Below, one piece after another: positions 53,600-62,776 of a stretch of 64,000 nucleotides of DNA (its first letter is position 1; every line of letters starts with the position of its first letter). A program made the position numbers and the translations under genes. The stretch comes from Actinokineospora diospyrosa (lineage in GTDB: Bacteria > Actinomycetota > Actinomycetes > Mycobacteriales > Pseudonocardiaceae): assembly GCF_024171925.1 (NCBI RefSeq), contig NZ_JAMTCO010000011.1:186001-250000 (forward strand), read 5' to 3'. The notes beneath the pieces are model-generated. The model was given only the letters and a program-made list of their open reading frames with translations, searched no databases and was not told the origin of the DNA.

Positions 53600-55890
53600 G
53601 CCGGGCCAGGCGTGCTGGACCTGACGTGCCGGAGCCGAGCGTGCCCAGCCAGCGTGCCGAGTCGAGCCCGGCACGTGCTGAGCCGGACACTCCAAGCCAG
53701 CCGCGTCTAGCCGGACGGGACGGGCTGTACGGGGCCGAGCTAGGCCCGTACCGGGTCCGGCGTGCCGAGCCAAGGCTGCCGGAGCCTGACCGGGGGCGGA
53801 GATGCAGAGCCGCGCCAGGCCAGGCACGCCAAGCCAGCCGAACCGGACCGGGCTAGGCGTTGCCGAGCTCCGCGTGCCAGGTCTGACACGCCAGGCCAGA
53901 CGTGTCAGATGCCTGACGTACCGGGGTCGGAGATACCGAGCCAAGCGCGCCGGACCAGGCCGGACATGCGGAGCCCGGCGGTCCGAACCGGACGTACTGG
54001 GGTCGGGCATGCCGGGGCCAGCCGCACCAGGGTCGGAGATGTCGGGTGCGGACGTGCCAAGCCCGGCGGGCCGGGCTGGGCCAGCCCTACCTGGGGCGGA
54101 GATGCTGAGTCAGAGATGCCCAGCCGGACAAGCCGAGCAGGCGCGCCGGGCTGAGGCGTATGGGCCAGACATGCCGAGGCTTGACGTACCGAGGCGGAGA
54201 TGCCGAACCCCGGGCAGCCGGACCGGGACGGACATGCCGAGCCCGGCAGACTGGGCCGGGCGCGCCAAGCCGGACATACGGGGCCTGACGTACCAGGGTC
54301 GGAGATACCGGGTCGGACGTGCCAAGCCAGGCGCGCCGGGCCAGGCACGCCAAGCTGGCCGGATCGGGCCGAGCTGGCCCAGACGTACCGGCGGAGATGC
54401 CGAGCCAGGCGGACCGAGCCAGCCGGGCCGGGCCCGGCGTGCCAGTGCCTGACGTACCGGGGCGGAGATGCAGAGCTGGACATGCCGGGGCCTGACGTAC
54501 AGGTCGGAGATGCCAGGGGGCGGAGATACCGAGCCAAGTAGGAAGTACCGGGCCAAGCCGGGCCAGACGTACCGGGGACGGAGATGCTGAGTCAGAGATG
54601 CCTAGCCGGACACGCCGAGCAGACGCGCCGGGCGGGCGTACCGGACCGGACATGCCGGGGGGAGATGCCGGGCCAGGCAGACCGGGCCGGGCATACCGCA
54701 AGCCCGGCGTGCCGGGTCGGGCACGTCGGGTCGGACAAGCCGAGCCAGCCAGGCCGGACGGGCCGGGGCCTGGCGTGCCAGGGTCGGATATGCCGGGCGA
54801 GCCAAGCGCGCCGAGCAGGACGTACCTGGCCAAGCCGGACGTACCGGCCGGGCGAGCTGGGCCGGACAAGGTGTGCCGCGACGGGCGTGCTGGGCCAGGC
54901 CAGGCGTGCGGGCGGGCGTGACGGGGTCGAAGACGCCAGGCCGGGGATACCGGGCTTGGCGCGCCGAGCCGGACCTACCAGGCCGGGCCAACAAGCGTGT
55001 CGAGCCCGACGTACCGGGCCGGGCGAGCCAGGCGGAGCCGAGCCAGGCGTACCGGGCTGGGCGTACCGGCTGGGCAAGCTGGGTCGGGCAGGGTGTGTCG
55101 GGACCTGACGCGCCGGGCGGACATGCCAGGCCAGGCCAGACGGGCGGGCGTGACGGGGTCGGAGACGCCGGGCCGGGAAATACCGGGCTTGGCGCGCCGA
55201 GCCGGACGTACCAGGCCGGGCCAGCCAGGTGGGGCGGAGCCAGGCGTACCGACCGGGCGAGCTGGGCCGGGCAGGGGGTGTGTGCCGGGACCTGGCATGC
55301 CGGGGCAGGCGTGCTGGGCCAGCCCCGAAAGGGTGGGCCAGACGGGGCGTGCCGGGTAGGTTATGCAGAGCCGGGGATACGAGCTTGGTTCGCCGAGCCG
55401 GGTGTACCAGGCCGGGCCAGCCAGGCGTAGCCGAGCAAGGCGTACCGGGCGGAGCCGAGCCAGACGTACCGCCGGGCGAGGTGGGCCGGGCAGGGGTGTG
55501 TCGGAGCCTGACGCGCCGAGTCGCGTATGCCGGGGCGGGCGTGGCGGGCCAGGCGTGCGGGCGGGGCGTGCCGGGGGCGGAGATGCAGAGCGGCGGATAC
55601 CGGGCTTGGCGCGCGGAGCCGGGTGTATCGGGCCAGGCGAGCCAGGTGTATCGGGCGGGCGAGCTGGGCCGGGCAGGGTGCGGCGCGACGAGTGGGCCAG
55701 GCCCGGCTAGCCGGGCTGGGCTGGGCTGGGCGAGCCAGGCATACCGGGTGGGCGAGCTGGGCCGGGCTGGGTGTGCCGGGACGAGCGGGCCAGGGCTGGC
55801 TAGGCGTGCTGGGCTGGGTGAGCCAGGTGTGCTGGGGGGGAGCTGGGCTGGGGCATCGAGCCGAATGCCGGGCTGGGCGTTTCGGGTGGG
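53600..55890. repeat. 2.3-kb tract of degenerate tandem repeats, about 14-15 bp unit
   Basis: A non-coding minisatellite-like tract. Units of 14-15 bp follow a loose consensus GACRTRCCRRGYCG (for example GACGTACCAGGGTCG, GAGATACCGGGTCG and GACGTGCCAAGCCAG run in series near 54290-54320). From about 54900 the units are organised into longer blocks: the marker GGGCTTGG recurs at 54952, 55185, 55381 (GAGCTTGG) and 55602, giving spacings of 196-233 bp. Open frames here encode only Arg/Gly/Pro/Ala-rich low-complexity chains on both strands, so none is called as a gene. Confidence 0.85.
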
Positions 55891-56062
55891 GCATGCGGAT
55901 TGGATGTGGCGGGTTTGGGGGGTGCGGGCAAGGGGGGTGCGTCAGGGCGGGCAGGCTGGGGAGCTGGGGCGGGTGTGGTGGGTGCAGTGCTGGGGCGTGC
56001 GCTCAGGGGTAGGTGTGTCTAGGGCGGTGTGGGTGCAGGGCGGTTGATGGCCTTGGTCTGAG
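55890..56062 (+). other. G-rich tail of the repeat tract (G-quadruplex potential)
   Basis: The plus strand becomes strongly G-rich, with many runs of three or more G separated by short loops (GGGTTTGGGGGGTGCGGG, then GGGGGG, GGG, GGGG). Several overlapping G4 motifs are possible. No gene is seen. Confidence 0.6.
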
Positions 56063-56081
56063 GTGGGTGGCAGTGGGAAAG

Positions 56082-56116
56082 CCGAACCGCCGAGGGGGGA
56101 GGTCTCGGCGGTTCGG
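56082..56116 (-). terminator. Terminator of the UDP-glucose dehydrogenase gene
   Basis: A 13-bp perfect stem (CCGAACCGCCGAG / CTCGGCGGTTCGG) with a 9-nt loop lies 22 bp after the stop codon of the minus-strand gene. Confidence 0.75.
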
Positions 56117-56137
56117 GGGTAAGGGTGGGGCGGGGGG

Positions 56138-57445
56138 TTAGGGCTTGCCCAGGCCGATCCACTCGAAGCCTGCGCGGCGGGCTACGGCGGGGTCCAGGAG
56201 GTTGCGGGTGTCCACGACGATGGGGCTGCGGACGGATTCGGCTAGGCGTTGCCAGTCGAGGGAGCGGAACTCGGGCCACTCGGTGAGGACGATGACCGCT
56301 TCGGCGTCCTTGGCGGCCTGGTACGGGTCGTCGGTGACGGTGACCTGGGAGAGGTCGGGGTGCTGGCTGTCGGGGCGCAGGGAGGGGTCGTAGCCGACCA
56401 GGTCTGCCCCTGCCTGGCGCAGCAGGGCGGCCACGGCCAGGGCCGGGGAGTCGCGCAGGTCGTCGGTCCCGGCCTTGAAGGTCAGGCCGAACAGGGCGAG
56501 GCGGCGGCGGGAGAGCGAGCCGTTGCGCTTGCCGGTGACGGCCAGGCGGACCTTCTCCACCATGCGCTGGCGCTGGCGGGTGTTGGTGTCGATGGTGGCC
56601 CGGATCAGGCGGAACTCGAAGTCGGCCGCGTCCGCCAGCTGCAGCATCGCCGAGGTGTCCTTCGGCAGGCAGGAGCCGCCCCAGCCGGGGCCGGGCTGGA
56701 GGAATGCCTGGCCGATGCGCTTGTCGTAGCCCATGCCCTCGGTGACGTCGCTGATGTTCGCGCCCAGGCGGTCGCACAGCTCGGCGACGGCGTTGACGTA
56801 CGACAGCTTCATCGCCAGGAAGCAGTTGGCGGCGTACTTGACCAGTTCGGCGCTGGGGGCGTCGGTCAGCACGGTGGGGGCGCCGAGCTTGGCGTACAGG
56901 GCGGCCACGCGCTCCGCCGCGTCCTGCTGGCGACCACCGACGACGATGCGGTCGGGGTTGAGGAAGTCGAAGACCGCGCTGCCCTCGCGGAGGAACTCCG
57001 GGTTGGAGACGACGGCGACGTCCTCGCGGTCGAGGAGTTCCTCGGTGCGGTCGGCGGTGCCGACCGGGACGGTGGACTTGTTGACGACCACGCAGCCTGC
57101 GGGCAGCAGGGCGCGGACCTCCTCGACCACCGACTCGACGATGCTCAGGTCGGCCACGCCGCCGACGCCCATCGGGGTCGGGACGCAGAGGAACATCACC
57201 TCGGGCTCGTGGCGCACGGCCGAGGCCGCGCCGAGCACGAAGGTGAGCCGACCGGCGGCGATGCCCTCGGCGACCAGGTCGGCGAGACCGGGCTCCAGGA
57301 TGTCGACCTCGCCGCGGCCGAGCCGGGCGACCTTGTCGGCGTCGACATCGGCGCAGATCACGTCGTGGCCAAGGGAGGCCAGACAGGCACCGGTGGTCAG
57401 CCCCACATACCCGGTGCCGATCACGGCGATCCGTCGTACGAACAT
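56138..57445 (-). CDS. ugd: UDP-glucose 6-dehydrogenase
   Basis: Oxidises UDP-glucose to UDP-glucuronate, a precursor of acidic polysaccharides. 435 residues. The NAD motif is VIGTGYVGLTTG; the middle helix contains SAELVKYAANCFLAMKLSYV; catalytic Cys259 is in GWGGSCLPKD. The UDP-binding C-terminal domain follows (LFGLTFKAGTDDLRDSPA). It is 14 bp downstream of a GT4 glycosyltransferase gene, indicating a surface-polysaccharide operon. Confidence 0.94.
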   Translation of the reverse strand: MFVRRIAVIGTGYVGLTTGACLASLGHDVICADVDADKVARLGRGEVDILEPGLADLVAEGIAAGRLTFVLGAASAVRHEPEVMFLCVPTPMGVGGVADLSIVESVVEEVRALLPAGCVVVNKSTVPVGTADRTEELLDREDVAVVSNPEFLREGSAVFDFLNPDRIVVGGRQQDAAERVAALYAKLGAPTVLTDAPSAELVKYAANCFLAMKLSYVNAVAELCDRLGANISDVTEGMGYDKRIGQAFLQPGPGWGGSCLPKDTSAMLQLADAADFEFRLIRATIDTNTRQRQRMVEKVRLAVTGKRNGSLSRRRLALFGLTFKAGTDDLRDSPALAVAALLRQAGADLVGYDPSLRPDSQHPDLSQVTVTDDPYQAAKDAEAVIVLTEWPEFRSLDWQRLAESVRSPIVVDTRNLLDPAVARRAGFEWIGLGKP

Positions 57446-57459
57446 CAGGTACCCCTGCT

Positions 57460-58851
57460 TCAGCTCTGGCCGCGGACCGGCTCGGACGGCGTCATGATGC
57501 GAGTCGCGGCGAAGGCGCGCAACGCGGTCTCATCACGAAGATCGACAAGTTGGTTGCCCCACTGGTCGCGCAGCTCGTCGGTGGACCCGCCGGACCGGCG
57601 GTCCACGCTCGGGTAGCCGTCCGGGAACGGGCCAGCGGACGGGAAGCCGAGGAGTTCGTCATACACCCCGATGTAGGCCTGCGCCTGCGGGCGCCAGTCC
57701 AGCACCTGCTCGGCGCGGCGGCGACCGGCGTAGCCGCGCTCGGAGCGCTCGATCGGGTCGTCGGCGAGCTCCAGCACGGCGTCGGCGAGGCCGTCGCTGT
57801 CGCCGGGCTCCACGTAGACCGCGCACTCGCCGCCGGAGACGACCGTCTCGGTGAGGCGGTAGGCGACGACCGGTAGGGCGTACGCCATGTACTCCATGGT
57901 CTTGTTCATCGTGGACACGTCGTTGAGCGGGCTGCGCGGGTCGGGCGACAACCCGATCGAGGCGGCCGACAGGTAGCTCGCGATCTTGTCCGGGCCGACC
58001 CGGCCGGTGAACTCGACATAGTCGTCGAGGCCGAGGTCGGAGCACTGCTGCTTGAGCTCGTCGAGGCAGTCGCCGAAGCCGAGCAGCACGAAGCGGAAGT
58101 CGCGGCGGCCGTGGTGGTTCACGATCCGGTCGGCGGCGAGCAGCACGCCGTCCACACCGTCCTGCGGACCCATGATGCCCAGGTAGGCCACCAGGTGCTT
58201 GCCGCCGCGGCGCAGCGCCGGGTCGGCGTAGGCGGGGCGCATGACCGAGGTGTCCGGGCCGGACCGCACCACGGTCGTGTGCTCGCGCTTGACACCGCCG
58301 CGGTTGACGGCAATGTCCTGGTAGGACGTGTTGGTGGAGATGACCCGGTCCGCGGTGCGGAAGGTGCGCCGCTCAAGCCACTTGAGGACGGCGAGCTGGA
58401 CCTTCCCGGCGAGCTTCTTGGGCTCACCGAAGCGGGACCGGAAGACTTCGGGATTGAGGTCGTGGTGGTCGAAGACGAACTTCACCCCGTCGAGCAGCTT
58501 CCACGGCAGCGCGAGCGCCCAGTAGGTGTCCGGCGGGTTGCACGCCTGCATGACGTGGAACCGGGCCCGGCGGCGGACCTTCAGGCTCAGCGCCGCGGTG
58601 CGCAGCCAGCAGTAGACGAACTCCCAGGCGTACCCGAGCACGCCGTCCGCCTGCTTGGGCGGGGCGTACTTGTACAGGTGGACGCCGTCGAGCACGGCGT
58701 ACGCGGGGTCACCTGGGCCCTTCGGGCAGATGACCGACACCTCGTAGCCCGCCGCTCTGAGCGCCTTGCACTCCAGCCACACCCGCCGGTCGAGCGGGAC
58801 GGGCAGGTTCTGCACGATGATCAGGACGTGCGGGGCCCTCTGACGGCTCAC
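57460..58851 (-). CDS. Glycosyltransferase family 4 protein
   Basis: A 463-residue GT-B enzyme. The N-terminal half has HVLIIVQNLPVPLDRRVWLE and FDHHDLNPEVFRSRFG. The C-terminal donor domain has VAYLGIMGPQDGVDGVLLAA and SPDPRSPLNDVSTMNKTMEY, the EX7E-like region. GTG 58851 follows AGGAAGAGG. It resembles WbuB/EPS glycosyltransferases. It probably adds a sugar during lipid-linked glycan assembly, together with the dehydrogenase supplying UDP-glucuronate. Confidence 0.9.
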   Translation of the reverse strand: MSRQRAPHVLIIVQNLPVPLDRRVWLECKALRAAGYEVSVICPKGPGDPAYAVLDGVHLYKYAPPKQADGVLGYAWEFVYCWLRTAALSLKVRRRARFHVMQACNPPDTYWALALPWKLLDGVKFVFDHHDLNPEVFRSRFGEPKKLAGKVQLAVLKWLERRTFRTADRVISTNTSYQDIAVNRGGVKREHTTVVRSGPDTSVMRPAYADPALRRGGKHLVAYLGIMGPQDGVDGVLLAADRIVNHHGRRDFRFVLLGFGDCLDELKQQCSDLGLDDYVEFTGRVGPDKIASYLSAASIGLSPDPRSPLNDVSTMNKTMEYMAYALPVVAYRLTETVVSGGECAVYVEPGDSDGLADAVLELADDPIERSERGYAGRRRAEQVLDWRPQAQAYIGVYDELLGFPSAGPFPDGYPSVDRRSGGSTDELRDQWGNQLVDLRDETALRAFAATRIMTPSEPVRGQS

Positions 58852-59047
58852 GGGGACCTCTTCCTGGGGTGGGCACTGCTGTGGTGTTCGCTCGATCGGG
58901 CACATCGGTTACCGGGGGTATGAGTTTTCCCCGCGAGTACCCACCAAAGATTCGGTCCAGTTCGGCACCTTGTTACACACCGTGGTCGTTTTCCGATACG
59001 CGGTTCGAGGCGCCGCGGCGATGCGGTCTAGCTGCGGAGGTGTTCGG

Positions 59048-60286
59048 GTGTACGTTGCGTCGACCAGGCGAACCAAGGGTTCGCCAGCGGACGGGGGAAT
59101 CCGCCCGAGCCGGGTGCCGACCACCGTTGTGCTCTTGGGCACGGTGAGCCTGCTCACAGACATCTCGGCCGAGATGGTCACCGCGTTCCTGCCGATCTAC
59201 GTGATCTTCAACCTGCAGATGAGCTACTTGCAGCTCGGTCTGCTCGACGGCATCTACACCGGCGCGACGGCGGTGCTGCGGCTGGTCGGCGGGCACATCT
59301 CGGACAAGGTGCACCGGCACAAGGCGGTCGCGGTCGTCGGCTACGGCATGTCGGCGGCGACCAAGCTGATCTTCCCCGCGGTCGGCGCGTCCTCGGTCGG
59401 CCTCGGCGGCGTGCTCGCGCTCGACCGGGCGGGCAAGGGTTTGCGCACCGCGCCGCGCGACGCGCTGATCTCGCTGGTGACGCCCAAGGAGAAGCTGGGC
59501 GAGTCGTTCGGGGTACACCGCACGATGGACACCATCGGCGCGCTGCTCGGTCCACTGGCGACATTCGCGCTGCTGTACTGGGTGACCACCCGCCCCGGCC
59601 CGATCTTCATGCTCAGCTTCTGCTTCGCCGCGCTCGGCGTGATCGTGCTGGTCTTCTTCGTCCGCCAGCCCCGGCTCGAGCGGGTCCCCGGCAAGGTGGT
59701 CACGCTGCGCGCCACCGCCGACCTGCTGCGCAACAAGGGCATGCGCCGGACCACCATCGCCGCGGGCCTGCTCGGCCTGGCCACGATCTCCGACGCGTTC
59801 GTCTTCGTCGTGCTGCAGAAGGTCTCCGGGGTGTCGCCGACCTGGCTGGCGCTGATGCCGGTCGGCACCGCGCTGACCTTCCTGCTGGCCGCGACCCCGC
59901 TCGGGCGCCTCGCCGACCGCGCTGGCCGGTGGCGGATCTTCTTCGCCGGGCACGTGGTGCTGCTCGCGGTGTACCTGCTGCTGCTCGGCCCGTTCACCGG
60001 GATCGCACTGGTGATCGTTACCGTTGCCCTGCACGGCTTGTTCTACGCCGCGACCGACGGCGTGCTGATGGCGCACGGGGCGACCCTGGTGCCCGAGCAC
60101 CTGCGCGCCAGCGGCCTGTCGATCGTGCAGACCGGCCAGGCCCTGGCCCGGTTCGCCTCGTCGATCGGCGTCGGTCTGCTGCTGCAGAACTTCGCGTTCA
60201 GCACGGCCGTGCTCGTGTCGATCAGCACGATGGCGATCGCGCTGGTCGGGGTGTTCCTGCTCATCCGCCCGGAGGTCTCGCGGTGA
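59048..60286 (+). CDS. MFS transporter
   Basis: A 412-residue 12-helix major facilitator. The loop-2/3 motif is GGHISDKVHRHKAVAVVGYG, and a DRAGKGLRTAPRDALISLV segment is typical of a subgroup of putative drug or sugar exporters. GTG 59048 follows GGAGG at 7 nt. The next gene, with an extracellular propeller, overlaps its stop by 4 bp, so they likely act together at the cell surface. Substrate unknown. Confidence 0.88.
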   Translation: MYVASTRRTKGSPADGGIRPSRVPTTVVLLGTVSLLTDISAEMVTAFLPIYVIFNLQMSYLQLGLLDGIYTGATAVLRLVGGHISDKVHRHKAVAVVGYGMSAATKLIFPAVGASSVGLGGVLALDRAGKGLRTAPRDALISLVTPKEKLGESFGVHRTMDTIGALLGPLATFALLYWVTTRPGPIFMLSFCFAALGVIVLVFFVRQPRLERVPGKVVTLRATADLLRNKGMRRTTIAAGLLGLATISDAFVFVVLQKVSGVSPTWLALMPVGTALTFLLAATPLGRLADRAGRWRIFFAGHVVLLAVYLLLLGPFTGIALVIVTVALHGLFYAATDGVLMAHGATLVPEHLRASGLSIVQTGQALARFASSIGVGLLLQNFAFSTAVLVSISTMAIALVGVFLLIRPEVSR

Positions 60287-61248
60287 AGGACTGGTTCGTA
60301 CGGAACCGGATCGTGGTCGGGGTGACCGCGATGGTCGTGGTGATCGCGGTGGCGGTCGTCTACGTGGTGGCGACGGTGCGCGACCAGCAGGCCGCCGCGA
60401 CGCAGCCGGGGGCGGCGGTGGCCAGCGGGCTGACCTTCGTCGACAACGGCGGCGGCCAGAACCTCGTGTCGACATTGGACGCTTCGGGTAAGAGGACACC
60501 CGGGGCCCTGAAGTGTCTACGCGTGTACACGGCGGCCGGTACGACTGTCTGCCTGCGGATGAGCCTGCCTGGCGCTTATGAGGCTGCCGTGTTCGTGGAC
60601 GGCAAGGAGGTCCGGTCCGTGCCGCTGCCCGGTACGCCTTCGCGCGCGCGGGTGTCGGCTTCGGGGAAGATCGTGTCGTGGACCGTGTTCGTGACCGGTG
60701 ACTCTTACCTCGCACCGGGCGGGTTCTCTACGCGTACCGGGGTGCTCGACCTGCGCAGCGGTGAGCTGGTGGAGTCGCTCGAGACCCTCGCGATGACGAT
60801 CGAGGGCGTACCGGACAAGCGCGTCAACGAGAACTACTGGGGCGTCACGGTGGCCTCGGACGACAACTCGTTCTACGCGACCCTGGGCTCGGGCAACACG
60901 ACGTGGCTGATCAAGGGCGACCTGAAGGCGAAGAAGATGGACACCGTCCGGCAGTCCGCCGAGTGCCCGTCGCTCTCCCCCGACCAGACCCGCGTCGCCT
61001 ACAAGAAGCGCGGCGGTCGGCTGGGCACCTGGCAGCTGTTCGTGCTGGACCTGGGATCGGGCAAGGAAACCCAGATGCCCGGCTCCGACGGCGTGGACGA
61101 CCAGGCGGCTTGGCTGAACAACACGACGCTGGCCTACGCGAAGGTGCAACAGGGCGGCGCCCCGACGATCTACGAGTCCGCGGCGGACGGCTCCGGCCAG
61201 CCCCGCGAACTGGTGGCCGCCGCCTCGTCCCCTGGACCAGTCGCCTAA
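60283..61248 (+). CDS. Membrane-anchored TolB-like beta-propeller protein
   Basis: 321 residues. One N-terminal membrane helix (IVVGVTAMVVVIAVAVVYVV), then an extracytoplasmic domain with repeated beta-strand blades of the WD40/TolB type (SLSPDQTRVAYKKR, LFVLDLGSGKETQM, AAWLNNTTLAYAKV). GTG 60283 overlaps the MFS stop (GTGA), indicating coupling. It may be a partner of the transporter. Function unknown. Confidence 0.8.
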   Translation: MKDWFVRNRIVVGVTAMVVVIAVAVVYVVATVRDQQAAATQPGAAVASGLTFVDNGGGQNLVSTLDASGKRTPGALKCLRVYTAAGTTVCLRMSLPGAYEAAVFVDGKEVRSVPLPGTPSRARVSASGKIVSWTVFVTGDSYLAPGGFSTRTGVLDLRSGELVESLETLAMTIEGVPDKRVNENYWGVTVASDDNSFYATLGSGNTTWLIKGDLKAKKMDTVRQSAECPSLSPDQTRVAYKKRGGRLGTWQLFVLDLGSGKETQMPGSDGVDDQAAWLNNTTLAYAKVQQGGAPTIYESAADGSGQPRELVAAASSPGPVA

Positions 61249-61280
61249 GAAGCACCTATAGGCAAGGCCCCGACAACAAT

Positions 61281-61324
61281 GCAAAGGCCGCCGTCACCCG
61301 GGGGAAAGTGACGGCGGCCTTTGC
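61281..61324 (+). terminator. Bidirectional intrinsic terminator
   Basis: A 17-bp perfect stem (GCAAAGGCCGCCGTCAC and its complement) with a 10-nt loop lies between convergent genes, 32 bp after the propeller gene stop and 10 bp before the end of the beta-helix gene. Strong and symmetrical, so it can end transcription from both sides. Confidence 0.9.
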
Positions 61325-61334
61325 GGGGGAACTA

Positions 61335-62510
61335 CTAGCTGGGTTTGTTGATCTGCTTGTTCGACGAGCTCACGTTGTTGGACCAGGCCGCGATGGTGGC
61401 CCCCTTGTCCACGAAGGCCTCACCCCAGCCGCCTGCCGTGGTGCCGAACTTGTTGTCCGTGATGATCGCACCGCGGACCGTGGCGCTGACGCGCATGATG
61501 TAGCCGCCGCCCGCCAGGTAGTTGCCGACGATCTGGAGGCCGGTGGTCTCGCCCGGGCCGCCCTCCATGATGAACACCGCGGCGTTCTGGTGGGTGCCGT
61601 CGTAGGCCTTGCCGTCGGCGCTGATGTCGATGCGGTTGTACCGGATGACCGTGTTGGGGCCGCCGTACGACTGGATGCCGTCGTTGTGGGTGTTGGTCGG
61701 GTACGTCCCGGCGCGGAGCAGGTCGTGGATGTAGTTCTGCTCGATCGTGCTGTTGCCGGGGCCGTTCTGGATGCCGTCCGGCGTACCCGAGATGTCACAG
61801 CGCTGGACCGTCACCGTGGCGTCGCCGTGGATGGCGCCGTTGCCCCACTTGTCACCCGGCCACTGCGAGTCCTTGTAGGTGATCGTCGTGTCGCTGACGT
61901 TGATGTGACCACTGTTGCCCAGCAGCGGGGACCAGCTGAAGTGGTTGCCCTCGATGACCGAGTTCTTGATGGTCAGCGTGCCCTTGCCGTTGTACTCGAT
62001 GCCACCCTTGACGTAGACGTTCTCCAGGGTGACGTTGCCGCCGCCGAAGCGCAGGGCGCCGGAGTTCCACGTGGTGCCGGGTGGGGCGGAGCCGGGGCCG
62101 TCGACGACCTTGAGCTTGGCGCGGTCGCCGCGGAAGCCGACGGTGCCCGGCGCGGGTGCGGTGCCGTTGCCCGGCGGCGGGCCCGGCTGGGTGGCCGTGG
62201 GCTTCGCGCTGGTGGGCTTGATGGTCGACGAGGCCGTGGGGGAAGCGCTCGACGCCGTCGTGGACGGTGGAGCACTGGTCGTCGTCTCGGTCGTCTCGGT
62301 CGACGTGGGCGCGGAGGTCGGCGCCGGGATGGTGGAGCTTGTCGGGAGAGTGGGGATGGGCGGAGCAGGCTTACCGGCCACGGGTTTGCAGCCGGACGCG
62401 AGTACCAGCGCCCCCAGGGCAAGACCGGCGGTGAGTGCGATGCCGCGCACCCGTCTGTGCCTGCCGTGCCGCTTGCCTAACTCCGCAGACGTGTGATGTC
62501 GAGCGGACAT
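61335..62510 (-). CDS. Lipoprotein with right-handed parallel beta-helix domain
   Basis: 391 residues. An N-terminal signal with lipobox LVLASGC (Cys near residue 38) is followed by a Thr/Ser/Pro-rich wall-spanning linker of about 80 residues. The rest is a right-handed parallel beta-helix: repeated short strands such as VTLENVYVKGGIEYNGKG, STIEQNYIHDLL and NTVIRYNRIDIS. Such domains bind or cleave polysaccharides. ATG 62510 is preceded by AAGGA. Its place in the polysaccharide region suggests a glycan lyase or modifying role; catalytic residues are not identifiable. Confidence 0.85.
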   Translation of the reverse strand: MSARHHTSAELGKRHGRHRRVRGIALTAGLALGALVLASGCKPVAGKPAPPIPTLPTSSTIPAPTSAPTSTETTETTTSAPPSTTASSASPTASSTIKPTSAKPTATQPGPPPGNGTAPAPGTVGFRGDRAKLKVVDGPGSAPPGTTWNSGALRFGGGNVTLENVYVKGGIEYNGKGTLTIKNSVIEGNHFSWSPLLGNSGHINVSDTTITYKDSQWPGDKWGNGAIHGDATVTVQRCDISGTPDGIQNGPGNSTIEQNYIHDLLRAGTYPTNTHNDGIQSYGGPNTVIRYNRIDISADGKAYDGTHQNAAVFIMEGGPGETTGLQIVGNYLAGGGYIMRVSATVRGAIITDNKFGTTAGGWGEAFVDKGATIAAWSNNVSSSNKQINKPS

Positions 62511-62776
62511 GAGATCCTTCCGGTTGGCAACAAGTCGCCCCCGTTGCAGGACAAGGGTTTCGACTCGGGACATCGGGGCGTCCCGGAGCCCGAGGCACTC
62601 TAAGCACAGCGGCCGCCAGATCACAATGCAGTCACGAAGCCAGCAGCAATCTGGTCACTAAGCGTGGGCTCCATCACTCAGTCGAGCGAAACGACGCTGC
62701 GTAACAATTCCGCCCGCGACGCGATGCCTGCACCGAGCACATTCGCTCACCCATCACCAGGCAGCCGGGAGCTGGG
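62511..62776. other. Divergent promoter region of the beta-helix and membrane glycosyltransferase genes
   Basis: A 266-bp gap, less GC-rich than its surroundings, that must carry both promoters. I see no further gene. Confidence 0.5.

Noticed and set aside
53600..55890. Open frames of 100-260 codons in the repeat tract on both strands
   Set aside because: All six frames give similar Ala/Gly/Pro/Arg-rich chains, none has an SD-supported start with a domain, and the underlying DNA is a short tandem repeat.
53600..55890. CRISPR array
   Set aside because: Units are 14-15 bp, degenerate and contiguous, with no regular unique spacers, and there are no cas genes in the window.
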